Part shown: one piece after another, positions 31,210 to 44,523 of the stretch
Layout of the letters: each line of letters begins with the position of its first letter
Position numbering within the stretch: the first letter of the stretch is position 1
Assembly: GCA_037952775.1 (NCBI GenBank)
Contig: JBANAY010000003.1
Coordinates: 17,980,001-18,044,000, forward strand
Direction of reading: 5' to 3'
DNA length: 64,000 nucleotides
Source: Clonostachys chloroleuca
Taxonomy: Eukaryota; Ascomycota; Sordariomycetes; Hypocreales; Bionectriaceae
Program-made: the position numbers and the translations under genes
Notes under the pieces: generated by a model
The model's database searches: none
What the model was told of the DNA's origin: nothing
What the model saw: only the letters and a program-made list of their open reading frames with translations

Positions 31210-32496
31210 TTACTGGGTAGGGTGATCCAGAATAGGACTAACATTGACATCGAAGCGGAGAGCCCACTTGCGCACCTTCTGCATGAACTTCTCCGTTCGG
31301 TCAAGTTCGCGGTCGCGGCCAAAGAGTGTATCAACAAACTCGATTCCGGACTTCTGTCCAAGCGACTGCTTCTTCTTGCTGCTGGCCTTGAGCATAGGCG
31401 CCTCGCAGTTCTTAAGAAGAAGCTGGAGCATGCTCATGAGACGCTCGCTGCTGTCAAGGAATTCCTCAACGATCTGCTTCTTCTCCTTGCTGCGGATCGA
31501 GCCAACAATCCCCTCGGCGCGGTTGGTCTTCTCTGAAAGATCGAGAAGGAGTAACCAGAGCTCACCAGCCATCTCTGCGAGAGGCGCCCGAGATCCTGCC
31601 TTGTAGACGGTCCAGTCATAGATCCACTTGCCCAGGCTGTTGGCGTCAAACACACTGCCAAGCAGGAGGATGGGCTGTTCACGAGGATCCCAGTTCTTCA
31701 ACGAGAAACCTGGAGGGATCCTGTGCTCCGCCGCATGCGCCTCTGTGGCAACGGGAGGGGCCGGAGGCTTCATAACACGGGGGGAGGCGTTTGCGGGTGG
31801 GCGGACAGTGGATGATCGCTGAGGGATCGAGGCCGATGCTCGTCGGGAGTGGGAATGGCTGGTGGGCGGTCGCGTCTGGGGAGGGGTCGGGCGGGGCATA
31901 TCGAAGGCTGGGTCTCGCCTGTAGTCGTTGTAAAGAGGGACTTCCTGCGAATAGTGGCCACGATTAGTGTACCATACCCCCTCGTTGTCAGGATAATACG
32001 AGGAATAGCGACAGTATGACCGTGACTGGGCAGGCAACGTAAAGGTGCAACCCAAGGCCTCGAAGATCTCGTCCTCGTCGGATTCTCCATAGGGAGTTGA
32101 AGACCGGACATAGGTAAACGAGTGTCGTCGACTGTGCTTCTTGGACGACTTGGGAGTCGATGTTTTTGACTTGGAACGATCGTGCGACACTGAGGGCCGT
32201 CGAGACGAGAAATCATTGTAACTCACATCAACCGTGGCATAGTGGCCCGAGCTGTTGTATCGCGGAGAATCGCGCGGTGGACGAGGGCTGAATGCCGAGT
32301 CTTGCGAGTAGCTGTTGACTCGTCCGTGTCCATGAGCAGCGCGAGTAGCTGGTCGCCGAGGGGTGTTTTGCGCATCGAGCCAGTTGGGCCGTGGCGAAGG
32401 GGTGGGAGTGGCGGACGACATTCGTGAATATTCCCACTCGCGGATCGGACTCATAGGAGTCGATCCAGGTGTTCTCGGTGAAGGGTAGTTGTTCAT
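31210..32496 (-). CDS. Conserved fungal Ser/Pro-rich protein (vegetative wall protein gp1-like annotation)
   Basis: A single exon of 428 aa starting at a clear ATG (MNNYPSPRTPGSTPMSPIRE). The first 240 residues are disordered and rich in Ser, Pro, Arg and Tyr, with an acidic island DEDEIFEALG. The C-terminal half is folded and is the conserved part in filamentous fungi: PPGFSLKNWDPREQPILLLG, SVFDANSLGKWIYDWTVYK, MAGELWLLLLDLSEKTNRAE, IRSKEKKQIVEEFLDSSERL and LLLKNCEAPMLKASSKKK. Databases often label this family vegetative cell wall protein gp1, a name from Pro-rich similarity only. There is no signal peptide or membrane segment, so a nuclear or cytoplasmic role is as likely; function is unknown. 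It stands alone, with 4-10 kb of apparently empty DNA on each side. Confidence 0.85.
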   Translation of the reverse strand: MNNYPSPRTPGSTPMSPIREWEYSRMSSATPTPSPRPNWLDAQNTPRRPATRAAHGHGRVNSYSQDSAFSPRPPRDSPRYNSSGHYATVDVSYNDFSSRRPSVSHDRSKSKTSTPKSSKKHSRRHSFTYVRSSTPYGESDEDEIFEALGCTFTLPAQSRSYCRYSSYYPDNEGVWYTNRGHYSQEVPLYNDYRRDPAFDMPRPTPPQTRPPTSHSHSRRASASIPQRSSTVRPPANASPRVMKPPAPPVATEAHAAEHRIPPGFSLKNWDPREQPILLLGSVFDANSLGKWIYDWTVYKAGSRAPLAEMAGELWLLLLDLSEKTNRAEGIVGSIRSKEKKQIVEEFLDSSERLMSMLQLLLKNCEAPMLKASSKKKQSLGQKSGIEFVDTLFGRDRELDRTEKFMQKVRKWALRFDVNVSPILDHPTQ

Positions 32497-35400
32497 GATC
32501 TTGAGGACTATAGTCTCGCGGCGTGTTGTTGTTCTGTCGAACCCTCGCGCTTCCTCTCGGCCTCCACCGGCAACTGCTTTTGAACGGTGAGAAGGTTGGA
32601 TCGAACCCTATTTTTATGTAATTTTTTCTTCTTTTGGCTTCCTGATATTTCGACTCGCGTCAGGAAGGGACGCGAGGATGTGGCGACAGAGCGTCACCGT
32701 GGTATGTGGTTCGATGAAAATGGGTTAGAAAAGTCGTGAGATGCGGCAAACATGACCAATATCTCTCAAAACTAAAATCCTCGACGAGGAAAAGTAGCCA
32801 GAACTCTGCAGAGCAGGCTGGCTAGGGGGATTTGAATTGTTGGCGATCGAAAGCCAACAGGGGTAATTGATGGGGAATGCCGGTGACGACACCGACTGTC
32901 GAGGACTGATCTGGATCTTGAAAATGATTGTATATTGGCAAAAGCCAAAATAAGTTGAAGGAGAAGAGGAAGAGTGTGTGTGGGTGTGTGCGAACAGATA
33001 TATACTTTCAGCCGAAGGGGGACTAATTTTTGTGTGCCCACTCACTCAGGCTCGCACTGCACTGACTCCTCAGGACTCAGAGAAAAAAGGTGGGAAGGGC
33101 AGGGGTGAGCCAAGTAGACATGAGCAGGGATGCGATGAAAAACCTCTGGTGCTGCAATGCCTTGGAAGCAGGGGGTGTTTCTAGCGATTTCCAGCTGTCT
33201 TCCTGGGGCTTAGTCACTACGGCGGGGTCGACGTAGAGTCAGCGGAAGCGCTGGAGTCTGTTGGTGGCTGCAGAAGCACAGTGCACAGTGCTGCACGCTA
33301 CCAGATGGCACAGTACACGCCGGTGAGCTCCAGGCGACTGGCTGGCGATTACGCAACGGTGCTTTTTCCCAGCATCAATCTAACTCCCGTGCGTGTAAAC
33401 GGCCGGACGTTTTCGAGTCCGCTGGCCTCTTTGCTGTCCTCTCGCTGCGTGTGGTCTCTTCTCGTGTATTCGCGGGCCGTCTAGAAACTCCGGCGCGCTT
33501 GAATTGGAGGATTTGTGCTGAACAAATTGGAAGAGGCTGGAAAATTCACTGAGGCTGTGCTGTGCCGTTGCTATCAGATCCAACCGTACGTAGCCCGTAA
33601 GGAAGGAAGGAAGGAATGACTCAAAAAAAAGCACATCCAAATTTCCACACGGATTGTGGTGTCGGCCGTAGCTTGGATCTGGCTTGTGAAGGAAACAAAA
33701 CGGCTCTTGCTCGTTTCAGCCCTGGTAAATTGATTACACTTCCAGAGTGTCCGTCCACTTTTCGTTCTTCAGTGTTGGGGCCGGTCCCTGTCGACAAGAA
33801 GAAAGAATATTGGAGGCGACAAGCCTTTGCCGCCAGGATCCCTACCGAAGGCACAATCGTACCCGGCGATCCGACAACGTCTAGCTCCCAACTGCCACGA
33901 TCTCGGTGCAGCAAATTAAGACGGGACAAGCGAAATGAGAAGTCTGGGTATCAATATGGGCCCTTCTACCCTGCCGCCTCCCCGGACGTCCGTGCTCTCG
34001 CCGATGGTATTCTTTTCTGGTAGGCGGAGGACGACGACGAAAATTTTTAATCGGAACGATAATTCAAGAAACTCTATTCCCTTGACAAGCAAGGGCCAGG
34101 TCCGTCGGAAAAGTTCGTGTTGCTGGACACTTTTCCTGGTCGAGCGGCGAACTACGATTTCGCAAGATCTCCTCTATCACCCGCGATGGAGCATTGCGCA
34201 ATTATATAGCACGCGGCGATTTGGCCTAGATACACTACGGGAGCCGTATCAGCCAGTGAATTTATGTGCAAGCCCTATGCATATGATGTGCAAGACTGCC
34301 CATTGTGCCACTCAAGGCGGCCGCGGCTGACGGCTGATACACACTTGTAATCTTAGGAGGGTGACACAAAAGAGCAGCAAGCTGCCGCTGACCTATTGTT
34401 GGAGGCAGGCTTTCCAAAAATGCAGACCGGTTGGCCATCGTAATTGGGTGGTAGGTAATGGTAGTGCGATTATGATAGGTAACATGTACGACTCTGAATG
34501 GTGCGACAGCGACTGGTAGGAGGCTGCAGCGTATGCCGCCCTGTGCTCTTTGGGGCAAGAAAGAGGGGATATGAGGCGACGAGCAGAGCAAACACCGGTG
34601 AAGGTTGCATCCATCAAGAGCAGAGACGTGAGAATGCTTCCGGTTCGCTTTCAATGATTCCCGACGCGGGGATCCGGGGTCAGCGGTCTTCCGCCTGTGC
34701 CTCTCACTTTCACACCTCATTCCCGACATGGCCTCGTTGATTTGATCCTGTTGCCACTGCTGATATTGCCACAGGATGGGTTGTTGTTTAGTCTGAGACA
34801 CTGGTCACTGTACGAAAATTCCACATGGCTGGCAATCACGAACAATTGCATTATGCTTTGGTCAAATGCGGTTTCATGCGCTGGAATTCTCTACGAGTCG
34901 TCCAAGACAATTGCCAGCCAAGCAAGAAAAGAGAGGGTCACGCATTCTCCGATATCCATTCGCTGCAAAGGGCTGTATTTTCAACCAATATGTGCCACGC
35001 AGACATGCGCACACACACTAATGGGCCAGTTGTCACATGCAGACAGCGCTCCAGTGTGATTCGGGGCGCTTGCGCTGATGCAGCCACTTTGGATCACACT
35101 GCGACTGTCACATCATAGACACATCCCATCCAGCTGCTGGTATTGAGTTCGCTCTTGCACGCGGTCGCATGTGCGTGCGCGAATGTGTGAAAAATGATCG
35201 CCCCGAGAAAAACGGGCAGAGACATTTCCGACGGCCTCACTGAGTCACCGACTGGCGTATGTATCGGCCGACTCCACAAACAGGGCGGCTCCGGGCAGAT
35301 GTGCAGGACTTTAAATTTTATGCAAGTGCGTCTGCGATCTCAGAAAAAGGGCAGGAATACCCCAAGCCCTGGAACAGGCGGCCAGAAAACATGGCGACTT

Positions 35401-36335
35401 CGCCAGGGAAAGATGACGAGCATGGGGTTGATCCGCCCACCCAACCAAAACAATGGGTTTCATTCTTCCAGGCGGGCTGCTTACATAGCATGCAGCACGC
35501 TGCTTTGGCTTCCCCACCACCACCACATCATGGGTGAATGTGACATCGCAGCGCACCGTGCCGTTGGTGGAGGAAAAGGGCGGGATTGGGATTAGGTGTG
35601 CGGCACCACGTCCGCACCACGCCTTTTGCCTTCGCTCCGCACCCACCCATCCTCCCAGGCCATCGGCGACCATGCCAGAACCGCTCAAGGTCATGCTCCC
35701 CAAGCGAGGCTAGCAAATGGGGTCTCTTCCAGGCATCTGTGGGTGGCCACGATCCCACGCATAGGTCTGAATGGTCGACACCTGCCAGCCTCGTTTGGCT
35801 CAGGAATTCCTTCTTCGCATATCCGACGGGATGTGCGCTGGAAATGCCCGGGAGAGGCAACACATACGGCAAACAGGCAACCAGATGGACTCGCACTCGG
35901 GTTCTACGGCCGCGCTCCTCATACCCAACCGGGTAGGTATTTCCTGAGGGGTGGTTGGCCACAGCCATTACCAGGCAATGGAACGCCAAATTAATTTCGT
36001 TGGCCTCGCCTTTAGGCACCACCCGTCCGCGTCGCAGCACCAGCCTCCCTCGGCCACGGAGCATGAATACCAACTGCTCCAGGCTGCCAGGTTGCTGAAA
36101 TTGTCGTGATACCTACGACGCTGACTCTCAGACGATTCGCGTACGAATGTTGGCCTATGACCGGCGCCTCGTCGGAGGTGTAGTACAACGCTTTATTAAT
36201 ACGTGCGTGGGCAATAAATTATGTGCGTCCTGGTAATATTATGGTGCGCCCAACCGTCGACGCGACCGGTGCATCTCCTTCCCCTTCCCAAACCTGTAAA
36301 GCCATGAGGAGTAGATTGATTTCTGGAGGCTCCAA

Positions 36336-36352
36336 CCCCCCCCCCCCCCCCC
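36336..36352 (+). repeat. C17 homopolymer
   Basis: Seventeen consecutive C within the gene desert. Its length is likely to be unstable, both biologically and in sequencing. Confidence 0.9.
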
Positions 36353-39300
36353 AAGCTGCGTCAGGCCTCCCCTCATCTTAGATGCATGTCACGATCATCT
36401 AGCATTCGCGCGCACTGATGATGATGTATGTGAACCACCCTGCCACGAGCCACACACGTCGCGGCACAGGGCAGACGAACCAGTCATTCACCAACAAGCA
36501 GGGCTCGAGATTAGCCACGAGCCCAAGCTTTCTATATCACACAAGCGCTAATTATAAAATGAGGTAGAAGGCTTCCGTGCACTACGTTGTGTTTCCCTGG
36601 ACCCTGACACGGCCATTCGCCTCGAAACAGACGGTTGGATAGGTAATCATAGCTAGTGCGCTGTGACGGCCAGGCTCCCACGCCACGCCGTAGAAACGAT
36701 GCTACCGTGCACCGAACCCGGCCGTCCGTGTCGCGAGGCACAGGCTGGCTATAAGTGCTACGCTGGTAGGCAAGAATCGGGTGGAGAGCAGCCAGGGCCC
36801 CGGAAAGGGTCCTTCAGCTCTGTGGTCGGAAGGGAGATGAAGCCAAGAGTGCTCGACTCATTCGCTCTGGTGCCGGGGAATCTGCGTCCACTTCCGGGAG
36901 TGTCCCCAGCCCTTGCTTCATCTGGCTCACCGAGGTTCAGACGGAGGAGGGTCCTCCTCTCTCCCTTCCAGTGGGCTGGGGCCGGGGTGCCATTGGGCTC
37001 GAGAAGAAATGGGTCCAGCCGCAAGGCCTTTGCGTCGCACAGTATGAGACCTGACTGTCCGGTCTGGCCAGCCTCACCTTGTTGGGACCGAAATTGCGAA
37101 ACATGTATGGGTGCTGTGGCTTCGTCGCTGCTTTCTTTTGGGGACCAGGGATGGTGGCCCTAGCCCAGACCACCCGAAACGACACACCCTGGGAAAACAA
37201 ACATTAGCGCATGCCTGGTTGCTGCGGATAGGTACATTGGCTCTTGGGGCCTTAGGAAGGGCCCGGGCTGTCATTTCTGGGCGCCATTCTAGAAAGCCAC
37301 GCCCCCCCTTATGTGATGTCTTAGGTTGAGGGTGCAAGGGCCCCCTTCCCTCCACCCAGGGTGATGATCCCCTGGACAGCTCTGCCTGCTTGTCTCTGCC
37401 CTTGATCCCTGCTCCTGTTTGCAATCCGTGCTTTTTTTGCCCTTGGGAAGAGATGAAAAAATTTTCATCGCAATTCCCTTGGAGGTGAGGTGAGCTACAG
37501 GTTTCATTCTGGCCAACCCGTGTGGTTTTCATAAACAAGTACCCGTTTGGTCAGACTTGGGTGTCTCAATCTGATGGTATTATTAGGTGCGCATTGCACA
37601 CTGCCCAATTGGAAGGGAAATGTCAATTCATTCTCGTCATGTCATCGTTGTGGTTGATTACACAGCCTTTTTGTGCTGAGTGTGTGTGCGTGCCTATGTA
37701 TAGCCCGTATTTCTCAGCAGAACTGGTGGGATGGAGGGGAGGCACCTTTGGTGGTGGTTATGACTCACACGCGAAATCTAGGAAAATAGGGCGTCCCTCC
37801 CCCGAAAATGTACATTGGAGTATAATTAATGTGCAGGAGTATCCGCTCCCAACCTGCAGAGCTGTATTGATGTCCAAGCCGCGCCGTGCCGTCGAATCGG
37901 GCGCCAGATGCACGTCGTCCCACAGCCCCGATTGGCACCTTTACCCGCCATCCAAGGTCAGACACGTCGGCGAGGTGTAGGCTGTGGACCTTTGCTGTCA
38001 CCGTCACTACAGTGCTATGTATTCCCTACATGCCAGATGGGTGATCCAGACTTTCTCTTCAACTGGTTTAAAAATGCTGTGGCCGGGCACATCGCCATCG
38101 CCGCTTCTTATCGCGTCCTCCCATCTCCGTTCCCGTCCTTGAATCGTGCACGAGCTCCGAGCCCAACGACCTTCTCTGTCTCCCAGGCATAACCAAGTCT
38201 AGGCCCTTCCGAAATCAATCCCACAAGGATCTTTTGGGGGTGTGGTCTTGGTGGGTTACCTTACCAACTTTCATGCCCACCAGCCAAAAATAACAACCGC
38301 GGGGAGGGGGCCGGCCGTGGGAGGTAACTCAGCCTGGCTTGCTGGTGGGCACACACAACAAGCGCACTCGATCGCATCCCATCACGTAAAAGTCAAGATC
38401 TATGCCGCGACGTTTCAAGCGAACAAACAGGTTCCCAGGGACTCACCGACTCTTGGAAGAGAAGAAGAAAAAAATGCGCTGGCCGCCTCTCCGATACATT
38501 TAGTAACTAACTTGCTTCCCCTCTCTAGAGGCGCTGGCCCCCGGCAGACGGACAAGGGGGAGCGAGAAGGCCAGTGAAAAAGTTTTTTTGAATGTTTCTT
38601 TTTCTTTTTTATAATCCCGGCTGGCAAGAGAAGAGAGAAAAATTGACCTGTGAGAAAATACCAAGGCGGCACAGGGATAAGAGGAGGATTCAATTAATGA
38701 CACACACACATACTCTGTACGTGCGCACGAGTAAACCAAATGCCTTCGGTCTGCCTGCCCGCGGCGACAGGATTTCTCCCACCCTGTTTCGCATACCTTC
38801 CCAGGCGTGTTGGGATCACTGTACCAAGAGCGCTGCTGCCTCGAGCACAGATGCGGTGCACGGGGAATTGTTATTAAAATTGTCATCATCTTGCGTATTT
38901 TTTTTTTGTGGTTCCCAACCCAGCCTCACCTTCAAAAACCTCCCTGGTCCCTGGAGGAGGAGGGCAAAGCTCCAAATTTTGGTCGTGGTGTTGCTATTGG
39001 CAAGCCGTTTCCAAATATTACCCCGTAATAGCGGAAATTCGCAGTCCCCATTAGTCCTCTGCTATCCGTACGTAGGTGTGCATCGTAATAAACAGCGGTA
39101 GGGACGGACGAACGGTCTGGGCTCGACCACTCAATGTCCCTGGCGCAGGGGGACACGGCCCAGCAAATCAGGAGTCATCGCAATTAGGGCAAATGCGCAG
39201 CGGGGTGATTCACCCACAGACAAGGGAAAAAATAAAGTAATCAATCGAAAATATTAATGGGCAGTGGGGGCCGGAGAGGAGAGCCGCGTCCAGTTTAAAA

Positions 39301-39396
39301 TTCCCCTCGTCGCGACGGAGTGCAGTTCAAGTCGCTCTCCAAGATCGCAACCACCATCTCCATCAAAAATGAAAGAAAACAATAACATAAAAACAA

Positions 39397-39411
39397 GGGG
39401 GGGGGGGGGGG
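39397..39411 (+). repeat. G15 homopolymer
   Basis: Fifteen consecutive G, followed after CGAAA by six more G. This could form a G-quadruplex on the plus strand. Confidence 0.9.
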
Positions 39412-41936
39412 CGAAAGGGGGGTGCGCTAGAGTGGGGAGCTGCCCAGGCGCGACCGAAGTGTAGGTGAAGGCAGATAGCGTTTGGTATGACCGAGCCGTG
39501 CGCCTGGGAGCCCAATCAAGGACACACTTCCCGCCTGTCCTCGCACTATCTTCTATGCGCCCACTTATTGCTTCTCTCCCTCAACATGGGTGAACTGTTT
39601 ATGTTGCTTTCCACGCTAGACGTACATGTGACGCCTCACTAATCGTTTTCCTGTGCGTGCGGAAAAAAAAAAAATGTAGGGGCAAAACGATACCCTACGC
39701 AGGTGAGGCCTCAGCAGCCGCCGCTCTTCCTCACCGGCATTTGATAAGTGCCCAATAGACAGAGCTCATGTCGCGCAATTGTGGCCGCTTGTTGTCTCTT
39801 CGAGTGAGAGCTGGCAAGGGGAGTAAACGGAACCATGAAATGGAAAAAAGAATCGACCTCAGGCTGGGTGTGTGCATGCTTGTGCGTGCATACACCCCGA
39901 TGTCATGATGAAAGAGGGTGCACCCGACAGCATGTGTCGAACCCGAGCCTCATGCGAATGTGCCCAACCCACGAGGACGGGATGCCGCCTTACTGCCGCC
40001 TATCTGCTGTCACTTGGCGAGACCGCATGTCCTTTGGTCCAATCTCTTCCGCTCTGCCCCTCTCTCTATCTGCAAGATCCCAGCTGGTTGTCAGCGTCCT
40101 GCTACGCAAGGTTTTTTTGCTGATGCATTGCGTCGGTTACCCCTCCAGCTCGGTCATCATGCCAGCAATCATGTCTCATCGTTGGACAGCTTCTGCGAGG
40201 GGCCACGCCCGCAGTGATGAAATGCCTACGCCACCTTAGCACTCACGGGCCTGTTTTCCGTAGACCCTACTCTCCCAAATGATAGCGAATGCTTTCGCCA
40301 GAAAATGTTGAGCCCAAGCCAATTCGCCCGCCATCGCGGCCAACCAGAGCGCACGCCTTGAGTGTATGCTTCGTATCTTCCGTAGACCCCCTTAATGTCG
40401 TGTCCCAGGCGAGGGTGAAATCGGCCCTTAACAAATATGGGCTATGTTCTCGTCCTAATTGCGTTATCAGCTGACCAGGGGATTCACACGAGTGAAAGGG
40501 GCAAAGACTCCGATCGTGAACGCCCAATACTTTCCTCTTCATTCCAGCTGTGATGAGTTGTCGTCGGCCTGGGCGGGCTTTAAAGCGTGTGGCGGTGCAG
40601 CCACACAGACTCGCACCAAGTACGTCATCACGCAGGCGAAGATATGGCTGAGATATCGGCTAGACCCACTTCGCCACACTCGCAACGCCCCGAACTCCCG
40701 TGACCCACTCCGGGGTTTCCGCCCCGATTGCATCCCCCGCCCCGATGCTCATTCGTCGTCCTATTCGCCCGCATTCTTAACCGGACGACATCCCACGCCA
40801 ACATTCCCACTCGTTCAATTCATCATTTCACGGCTGGCTCGGGGGTTTCGTCTTTCCCCGTGCGGCTGCCTGTCCGAGGAGGCTCCCTGAGTCGTAACGT
40901 TGCGCTGTGAGTCACCATTTCAATGCGGACGGTCTAACAAATGCTGCTCAGCCACAGTGAGCCAGCGCTTCGTGCCTGGATCACCCTTCCTGATCGGCTC
41001 TGTGCTGGCGCCTCTTTCGCCCCCCTTCTACGTCTTTTCAAAGCGTGACGGTCCTTCGCCTTGCGATGTTTCAATGACATCTCATATCGCGGCTGCTACA
41101 GGGTCACGCCTTTCACATGCGCAGCTGTCAAACTGTGACTCACGCGAGTTCCCATGGAGGGCGTACGGACCAATCACCGCCTTCATCTGCATTTGAAAAC
41201 CCGCACACTGTGCTATATGGGATGGAACCATTGCTCATTTTCGTGAGATTCCCGATTCCAAGGATCTGGTAAAGGTCGGGGTGTGGATAGTACATTCGCG
41301 CGGGCGGGCGATCAAGATGGAGATGAGTCAACGTCGTTACCTCCTTCACGGTGGCTGTGCCACTTTCTCATAAGCGTCCGTGAAGAAAAGCACGTCGAAT
41401 CATGTTGGAGAACTTTCCAATCTTGGTAGGCAGCAGCGGTGCCGTACGTCAGCCCCAATACGAGGAGAGCCGAGGGGAAGGGCCTAGGCCGTTGGGATGT
41501 CGCAAGCAGAGCAGCTTTGCGGGACATGCCGGTGAGCGTCAGACGGATAATCCAATGATTTCCTAGCTTTCCAACTCTGCTGTTGCTACGATTCACATGT
41601 TGAAAGAGCATGATCCGTTGGGTTTGCCACGTAGTTGCGTTGCTCTCTTCCCCAACATTTTTGCCCACGAATGACTGGATCGGGTGGCGACCTAGGTAAA
41701 CAGCGGCTTAATCTGACGGAGACGGGGAAGTCGGCTGAAAACTAGGAGGCATTCTCCCTAGTTTTTTTTGTTGTTTCTCTGCCGGAACTGACAAAATTAA
41801 TATTTGGACAGTCTTGAGCGGTTTGTTCGGTAGCTTCTGAGGGAAGAATGCCGTTCAAGCTGAGAAAACTAACCCTAGGCGCATTTTCTGGACCTGATAT
41901 CAAGTTGAGCATTGGAAAATTCTACATGAGCTCCTT

Positions 41937-42534
41937 CTAGGCACTATGCGACATCTTGCCTTGGGAAATTCGTGCTTTCTTAGGAGATTTGTATACCTTG
42001 GCCCTCCGACAACTCCCCGTTATTTGGTACAGCAGCTTCACAACTGATCCGAAAACGTAATCTTCATTGCCTTTTGAGCCCAATTTGTTGTTGGTTCCCA
42101 TCGATACTACACTCAACCAAACTGGAATTTCGCCTGACATCTTTTCATATTTTTTGTGAAGAGACTTCGGGTAAGTTCATGCCAAGTAAACATAGGATAG
42201 TGGGAAAACTACTTTTACCAAGGCGATATCTATCAAAATGATCTTCTTCAATCGGCAGCATTTCTATGCCAGTAGATAGTAGATATTCCAACTGAACAAC
42301 TCTAAGATTCAGTTTATGGTCTGCTTTCTTGAGGATAGATAATGAAGGCGTGTTCCGTAGCAGGTCAAAGACAGGACACCCGAATGTGGTTACGTGCATC
42401 TCGACTGAGCTAACAACAATACAATGGCCATCATTCCTACTTGAGCCCCTATTCTTACTACGCATTTCCTCGTTCTCACTGGGAATAATTTCCTGTTCTC
42501 TGTTTGGTAGGGAAGCCATCCTCATTCTATACAT
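41937..42534 (-). pseudogene. Possible gene remnant, two open segments
   Basis: Two ATG-started minus-strand frames lie head to tail: 42534-42145 (129 codons) and 42140-41937 (67 codons). The first contains protein-like text (VVQLEYLLSTGIEMLPIEED, HFDRYRLGK). A GTAAAA donor follows LGK, and an AAAAG acceptor precedes the second segment (MSGEIPVWLSVVSMGTNNK). Joined frames do not continue convincingly upstream. I recognise no family. It could equally be chance in AT-rich DNA. Confidence 0.2.
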
Positions 42535-43019
42535 ACATCGAATTTTACCATTAATTGCCTCTTATGCTGACACGTTAGCCTTCCGATACCATTACAAAAG
42601 TCGTTCCTGGAAATCAAGCAGTTTCAGGACGTATTGTCACTTGAGAACAACAAAGACAAGGCATATCGAGTCAATTGGTTCTGTCTTAGTTAGGTGAAAC
42701 TATCAAGTTTAGGTCCACAGCAATATACCCCAAAATGTGAGGACCGAAACCGCTCACAAATGCTACCACTATATATCGCTCGTATACATCATCTGGCTCT
42801 TAAACTGCCTCCTTGGTCATCATGTCGTAACAGTGTAAAATTAGGTTCCCTTTCCCCTTGAACAACGCCAGAGGTCATCCCACCCAGCCCGGGACGCCTT
42901 GTAATGCTACCTGCCTACCATGTCCTGGTCCTTTCTATATTCGAGCCGCAACAGAAGCCAATATAAGCTTGTCCATGTTGATATATATGGCAAGTTTTAT
43001 GTGCTGAAAAATCTCCCCT

Positions 43020-44523
43020 TCATGGCCCATCCATGGGTTTCTGACCATATATGATGTGAAAGGGCCAGTATACATGAAACCTGGGTAGCCCGTTGGCAGG
43101 GTCGACTTCCGTCATTGATTTTCGGACGTCGACCAGGAACATTTCGATTTGGATGTTGGTCCAGCCCAGTCCCTCGCCAAAGGGGCGACGTGCGAGCCCC
43201 TTGAGCCCCCACAGGATGCTTTCTCGCAGCATGTGGCCGCAAACCGACTTTTTGCCTGTCTTCGCCCAAGGCAGGACCGGGCACTTCAGTGTCTTGGTTT
43301 TAATGTTTTCAAATCCAGCCTCGGATATTTCATTCTCAGATTTTAAAATACCGTGAAGATCCGAACCCAGAGCAGCCATACCGTCCCCAAGGAAGCCAAG
43401 AAAGTCACGAAAAGCAAATGGTCCATCGCACGAGTTGTCGTCACAAGCAGCAGTGTAATGAAACTCTTGAACTTCGAACCAGGCACCGGGCTTCAAATGT
43501 CTATTGCGTTTATTGAACGTCAGCAACAGGTTCAATTTCAACACTGGGTCCAAGGAGTAATATACTTGTATATTCGATTCCACATTTCTTTTCGGTCTTG
43601 GATGGAGTGTAATGTGTGTCGGATATGGATGAAGTCGAAATGGTCTTCCGGGTATGTCCACCCTGCTTCGTGCTCAATGTCGTCGACAACGAACATAACG
43701 TTGTCGGGGACCCAATCAGGTTGAATAGGCGACAGGTCCATGCCGTGGAACTCAGATTTTGTGTATATGTCGGCCACTGTCAAGAGAGGTGTTGTCAGCG
43801 AGCGATCCTTTCTCCTCTTATTCATCATTACACAATATAGACTGGGTTATTACCCAGCCTACGACCGTCATTGGATTCCAACTGAGCACTCGCTAGTGTT
43901 GGAACTTCCTCCGGCTCAGTGGTAAAAGGAAAGAAGTTGTACACGAATGGCCCGATGAAGGTAATGGACTTGCTCGTAGAATGAAACAGCTTTCCAATCC
44001 TCAGCAGGGGAAGTCAGACAGTGTCCGAGGAAGACAGTGGTAACGTACACTCCATGCACCATTTCCCAGTTCCAGTACCTGTATGACACAAACGTAAGTC
44101 CCCAGCACCAAGAGCCAACAATTTCGCAGCCGGGTTTCGAGGGTATCTCGAAACTTACCGAGATCCAAGACTTCAGCACCGTTTGCCAATACGTCTTCCA
44201 CGGGCGCAAAAAAGCCCGCTCGTCACATAAGTGGAGGGTCAGCGTGTGCTTCAAGTCATCGCGATACTGTTCGGTCTCGTCATTGGGAAAGGCATATTTC
44301 CCGGCGTGATAGGCATGATATCTCAAGCCGCCGCGGATAATATGGCCACGAATGCTTTCGGATAAGCTTCTAGTGTCGTCGTCATCGTTTGGGTAGTCAC
44401 CATTTTCCAGATTTTGGATCCTGGCAGCATCTGATAAGGTGCCCACGTCGATTACAGATCCCGTGGGAGAAGGAGAGGGGGTCGAGCTTGACCAGAGGGG
44501 CCTTCCCCGTGGTTGTCGTCCAT
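43020..44523 (-). CDS. LaeA-like SAM-dependent methyltransferase
   Basis: Five exons (44523-44493, 44430-44159, 44078-44049, 43776-43566, 43500-43020) give about 341 aa, usual for LaeA-like fungal methyltransferases. The N-terminus has GLRYHAYHAGKYAFPNDETE and DLKHTLTLHL. Motif I reads EVLDLGTGTGKWCMELADIY, interrupted by an intron within DLG|TGTG. Next come GMDLSPIQPDWVPDNVMFVV (motif II region), FDFIHIRHTLHSI and HLKPGAWFEVQEFHY. The C-terminus is YWPFHIIYGQKP. The family includes the velvet-associated regulator LaeA, but most members, as probably here, are paralogues of unknown target. One base is missing in an A6 run at 44208-44213 (T6 on the coding strand): DERAF is in one frame and FAPVEDVLANGAEVLDLG in the next. 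The start was chosen because ATG 44523 and a 62-bp intron join MDDNHGEGPS to DAARIQNLENGDY in frame. Confidence 0.88.

Larger units (their letters stand above)
32497..43019. other. 10.5-kb gene desert
   Basis: No protein-like frame of useful length is seen on either strand, apart from weak pieces near 42.1-42.5 kb listed separately. The first kilobase upstream of 32496 should be promoter and leader of the Ser/Pro-rich gene. The region contains a C17 tract (36336-36352), a G15 tract (39397-39411) and several TG/CA-rich stretches (37680, 38700). I found no inverted repeats, transposase motifs or tRNA. It could hold non-coding RNA or a very long regulatory region. Confidence 0.4.

Noticed and set aside
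39397..39420. G-rich run as a possible telomere-like or quadruplex element
   Set aside because: It is a plain homopolymer, not TTAGGG repeats, so telomeric origin is excluded. Quadruplex formation is possible but unsupported.
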